13,763 bases of DNA from an uncultured Megasphaera sp. (lineage in GTDB: Bacteria > Bacillota > Negativicutes > Veillonellales > Megasphaeraceae), in the NCBI GenBank assembly GCA_902464195.1, contig CABQJB010000034.1, positions 1 to 13,763 on the forward strand, in the 5' to 3' direction. Each line of letters opens with the position of its first letter. Within the stretch, counting starts at the first letter, position 1. The position numbers were made by a program, and so were the translations under genes. The notes under the pieces were generated by a model that was not told the DNA's origin, made no database searches, and saw nothing but the letters and a program-made list of their open reading frames with translations. This document shows positions 13,337-13,763 of this stretch, in pieces.

Positions 13337-13600
13337 ATAATTCCGCGATACCACCCTGATTCCCGGTGCATTACTGCAGCCGGACTCTCTACAACGTACC
13401 AACATACGCGTTTCTGGTAACGGTGAAATGCCGTCGACGCCTAATAAGATTCAGCGTCGATCTTCGGAGAGGAGCTTCATCCATATCACCGTACTGGCTC
13501 TCACACCGGCCGCCAGCTCTCTGAAAAGCAATGATGTAGACTACTTTCTCTCGTCATTAGATTTACTAATATGTTGCTTCCTGTGTGTTTCCTGAAGCAT
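13303..13600 (-). promoter_or_regulatory. T-box riboswitch leader of the ilv operon
   Basis: A tRNA-sensing leader read on the minus strand. Stem I starts near 13550 with the K-turn/S-turn pattern (TGACGAGAG then AGTA), the distal AGAGAG and GGTGTGAGAGCCAG segment (13494-13522), and the S-turn GAA (13476-13478) on the 3' side. Directly after GAA the specifier reads GCU (13473-13475) or, one base on, CUC (13472-13474). The T-box AGGGTGGTATCGCGG is at 13343-13357; its TGGT would pair with an ACCA tRNA end. A terminator of 12 bases per arm (13309-13320/13325-13336) with a 7-U tail competes with the antiterminator. Leu CUC fits the operon and the usual C-ending specifiers best. Confidence 0.92.
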
Positions 13601-13606
13601 GAACAC

Positions 13607-13635
13607 ATTGTACGCAATTTGCTGGCTCATGTCAA
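13607..13635 (-). promoter_or_regulatory. Promoter of the ilv operon
   Basis: On the minus strand TTGACA (13630-13635, perfect -35) is separated by exactly 17 bp from TACAAT (13607-13612, one mismatch from TATAAT). Transcription would begin near 13600, just upstream of the T-box leader. The best sigma-A-type promoter in the window. Confidence 0.88.
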
Positions 13636-13699
13636 GATGTTTTGCTGTAAAATTTTAAAATAAAATGCGGTTAAACGTTAAATGATTAGGCAAAACGTT

Positions 13700-13763
13700 T
13701 TAGTAGTTAGGGATTAGCCGTTAGGGATTAGGGATTAGCAGTCAGCAGTCAGCAGTCAACCCC
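13700..13763. repeat. Heptad tandem repeat array, right edge
   Basis: Nine 7-mers in one register: TTAGTAG, TTAGGGA, TTAGCCG, TTAGGGA twice, TTAGCAG, TCAGCAG twice, TCAACCC. Reverse complements of TTAGCAG and related units match the CTGCTAA and CCGCTAA units at the left edge, so the arrays at both ends are the same family in opposite orientation. The array probably continues past the window. Confidence 0.85.

Overview
The window reads as chromosomal DNA of an anaerobic Firmicute, most likely a Negativicute of the Megasphaera/Veillonellaceae type. The reasons are a fairly GC-rich coding style, strong AGGAGG-type ribosome sites, a T-box in front of branched-chain amino-acid genes, a D-lactate dehydrogenase/GlcD-type flavoprotein, and AgrC/AgrA-like (GHKL plus LytTR) signalling genes. 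The genus is inferred from style and gene content, not from a database comparison.

Left part (1-3570, plus strand): a promoter, then an operon of a metallo-beta-lactamase-fold hydrolase and two tandem DUF445 membrane proteins, closed by a clear intrinsic terminator at 3447-3477. Next comes a repeat-rich spacer (3478-3680) with a modular palindromic element, a solo end module and 7-bp tandem repeats.

Middle part (3787-9627): an extended -10 promoter drives a LytTR response regulator, a GlcD-type FAD oxidoreductase and a PflA-like radical SAM protein on the plus strand. Facing them on the minus strand is a two-gene operon of sensor kinases (HK2 then HK1). The last radical SAM codon and the last HK1 codon share bases, with no terminator between them. 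The two kinases are paralogues with complementary defects. HK2 keeps the phospho-acceptor His (FRHD) but has lost the N-box and G-box. HK1 keeps the N-box (NLIENA) and G-box (GHGIG) but has Lys-Lys where the His-Asp should be. Together they look like a naturally split histidine kinase that would have to work as a heterodimer, probably on the nearby LytTR regulator. This is the most striking item in the window.

Right part (9690-13635, minus strand): a second, larger copy of the modular palindromic element, carrying a nested hairpin, sits behind the terminator of an ilvC-ilvB-ilvN operon for valine, leucine and isoleucine synthesis. The operon starts at a near-consensus sigma-A-type promoter and a full T-box leader (specifier most likely Leu CUC, possibly Ala GCU), with a good terminator/antiterminator. 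The ketol-acid reductoisomerase has Tyr-Glu in place of the usual Arg-x in its cofactor loop, which suggests NADH use.

Short 7-bp (heptad) tandem repeats lie at both window ends and in the spacers at 3579-3652 and 9690-9717; a possible related tract lies at 12121-12210. They resemble the heptanucleotide tandem repeats known from cyanobacteria.
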